NCBI GenBank assembly: GCA_903885525.1
Contig: CAISJA010000240.1
Coordinates: forward strand, 1 to 5,762
Direction of reading: 5' to 3'
DNA length: 5,762 bases
Origin: an uncultured Opitutaceae bacterium
Lineage (GTDB): Bacteria; Verrucomicrobiota; Verrucomicrobiia; Opitutales; Opitutaceae
The translations under genes and the position numbers were made by a program. The notes beneath the pieces were generated by a model, which did no database searches, had not been told where the DNA came from, and worked only from the letters and a program-made list of their open reading frames with translations. Shown here one piece after another: positions 5,586-5,762 of this stretch. Each line of letters starts with the position of its first letter. The first letter of the stretch is position 1.

Positions 5586-5762
5586 GTGAGCAATAAATCC
5601 TATCGAGTCGGCATCGTCGGCGCCACCGGCGCAGTGGGTCAAGAACTGATTGCCCTGCTGCACGCGCGCCAATTCCCCCTCGCGGAGCTGAGGCTGCTGG
5701 CTTCGGCGCGTTCCGCGGGCCGCAGCCTGCCGGCCGGCGGGAAAACGCTGACCATCCAGGAA
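5586..5762 (+). CDS. asd: Aspartate-semialdehyde dehydrogenase, N-terminal part (3'-truncated by window)
   Basis: Asd reduces L-aspartyl-4-phosphate to L-aspartate-4-semialdehyde with NADPH in the cytoplasm, the branch point to lysine/diaminopimelate, threonine and methionine. The 59 visible residues start MSNKSYRVGIVGATGAVGQE. They contain the Rossmann nucleotide-binding loop G12-A-T-G15-A-V-G18 and, at residues 39-46, ASARSAGR, the Ser/Arg segment that contacts the NADP 2'-phosphate in this family. The full protein is usually ~330-345 residues, so about five-sixths lies beyond the right edge, including the catalytic Cys. The start is GTG at 5586; no in-frame ATG lies just upstream, and no Shine-Dalgarno sequence is visible in the pyrimidine-rich stretch before it. 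The start codon directly abuts the divergent transpeptidase start. Confidence 0.95.
   Translation, partial: MSNKSYRVGIVGATGAVGQELIALLHARQFPLAELRLLASARSAGRSLPAGGKTLTIQE

Noticed and set aside
5200..5589. A 129-codon plus-strand open frame over the transpeptidase
   Set aside because: It is antisense to the YkuD catalytic region and has no domain features of its own.
5586..5672. Extension of the transpeptidase to ATG 5672
   Set aside because: The added residues are the antisense of asd's conserved nucleotide-binding loop, and the overlap of 87 bases at divergent 5' ends is implausible.

Overview
The window is a GC-rich (roughly 65% by eye) bacterial chromosomal segment with five protein-coding genes, two of them cut by the window edges. 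No RNA genes, CRISPR arrays or recognisable transposases were seen. The codon style (strong G/C in third positions), GTG starts, weak Shine-Dalgarno signals and the particular forms of the TonB-C protein, the methyl-accepting protein and the L,D-transpeptidase suggest a Gram-negative diderm. Verrucomicrobiota of the Opitutales type are a plausible host, but this is an impression from protein style and no search was done.

Layout, left to right. (1) Positions 1-2453, minus strand: a large membrane sensor with 7-8 predicted transmembrane helices, a short coiled coil and four tandem PAS domains. Its C-terminal output domain lies beyond the left edge or has been lost. The last ~77 bases (1-77) are strikingly AT-rich (about 31% GC) and do not read as PAS sequence, so the gene may be interrupted there. 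(2) Positions 2454-2622: a divergent intergenic region with a 12-bp palindrome touching the sensor's start codon, a tandem 10-bp repeat and small hairpins. (3) Positions 2623-2970, plus: a 115-aa exported protein that is little more than a TonB C-terminal domain. (4) Positions 3009-4982, plus, 38 bp downstream and probably co-transcribed: a 657-aa methyl-accepting chemotaxis protein. (5) Positions 4983-5048: a short convergent intergenic region with a possible terminator hairpin. (6) Positions 5049-5585, minus: an L,D-transpeptidase (YkuD domain). (7) Positions 5586-5762, plus, running off the right edge: the start of aspartate-semialdehyde dehydrogenase (asd).

How the parts relate. The left half is signal reception: a multi-PAS membrane sensor divergent from a TonB-C/chemoreceptor pair. 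The right half is cell-wall and aspartate-family metabolism: Asd feeds diaminopimelate synthesis, and L,D-transpeptidases cross-link peptidoglycan through diaminopimelate. The two right-hand genes are divergent, and their best-supported start codons are directly adjacent (CAC|GTG), leaving no intergenic space.

I found no convincing undescribed multi-gene system. The observations most worth a second look are the compositional break inside the PAS gene, the zero-gap divergent starts, the Leu in place of Arg/Asn after the transpeptidase's catalytic Cys, and the anchorless TonB-C protein paired with a chemoreceptor.
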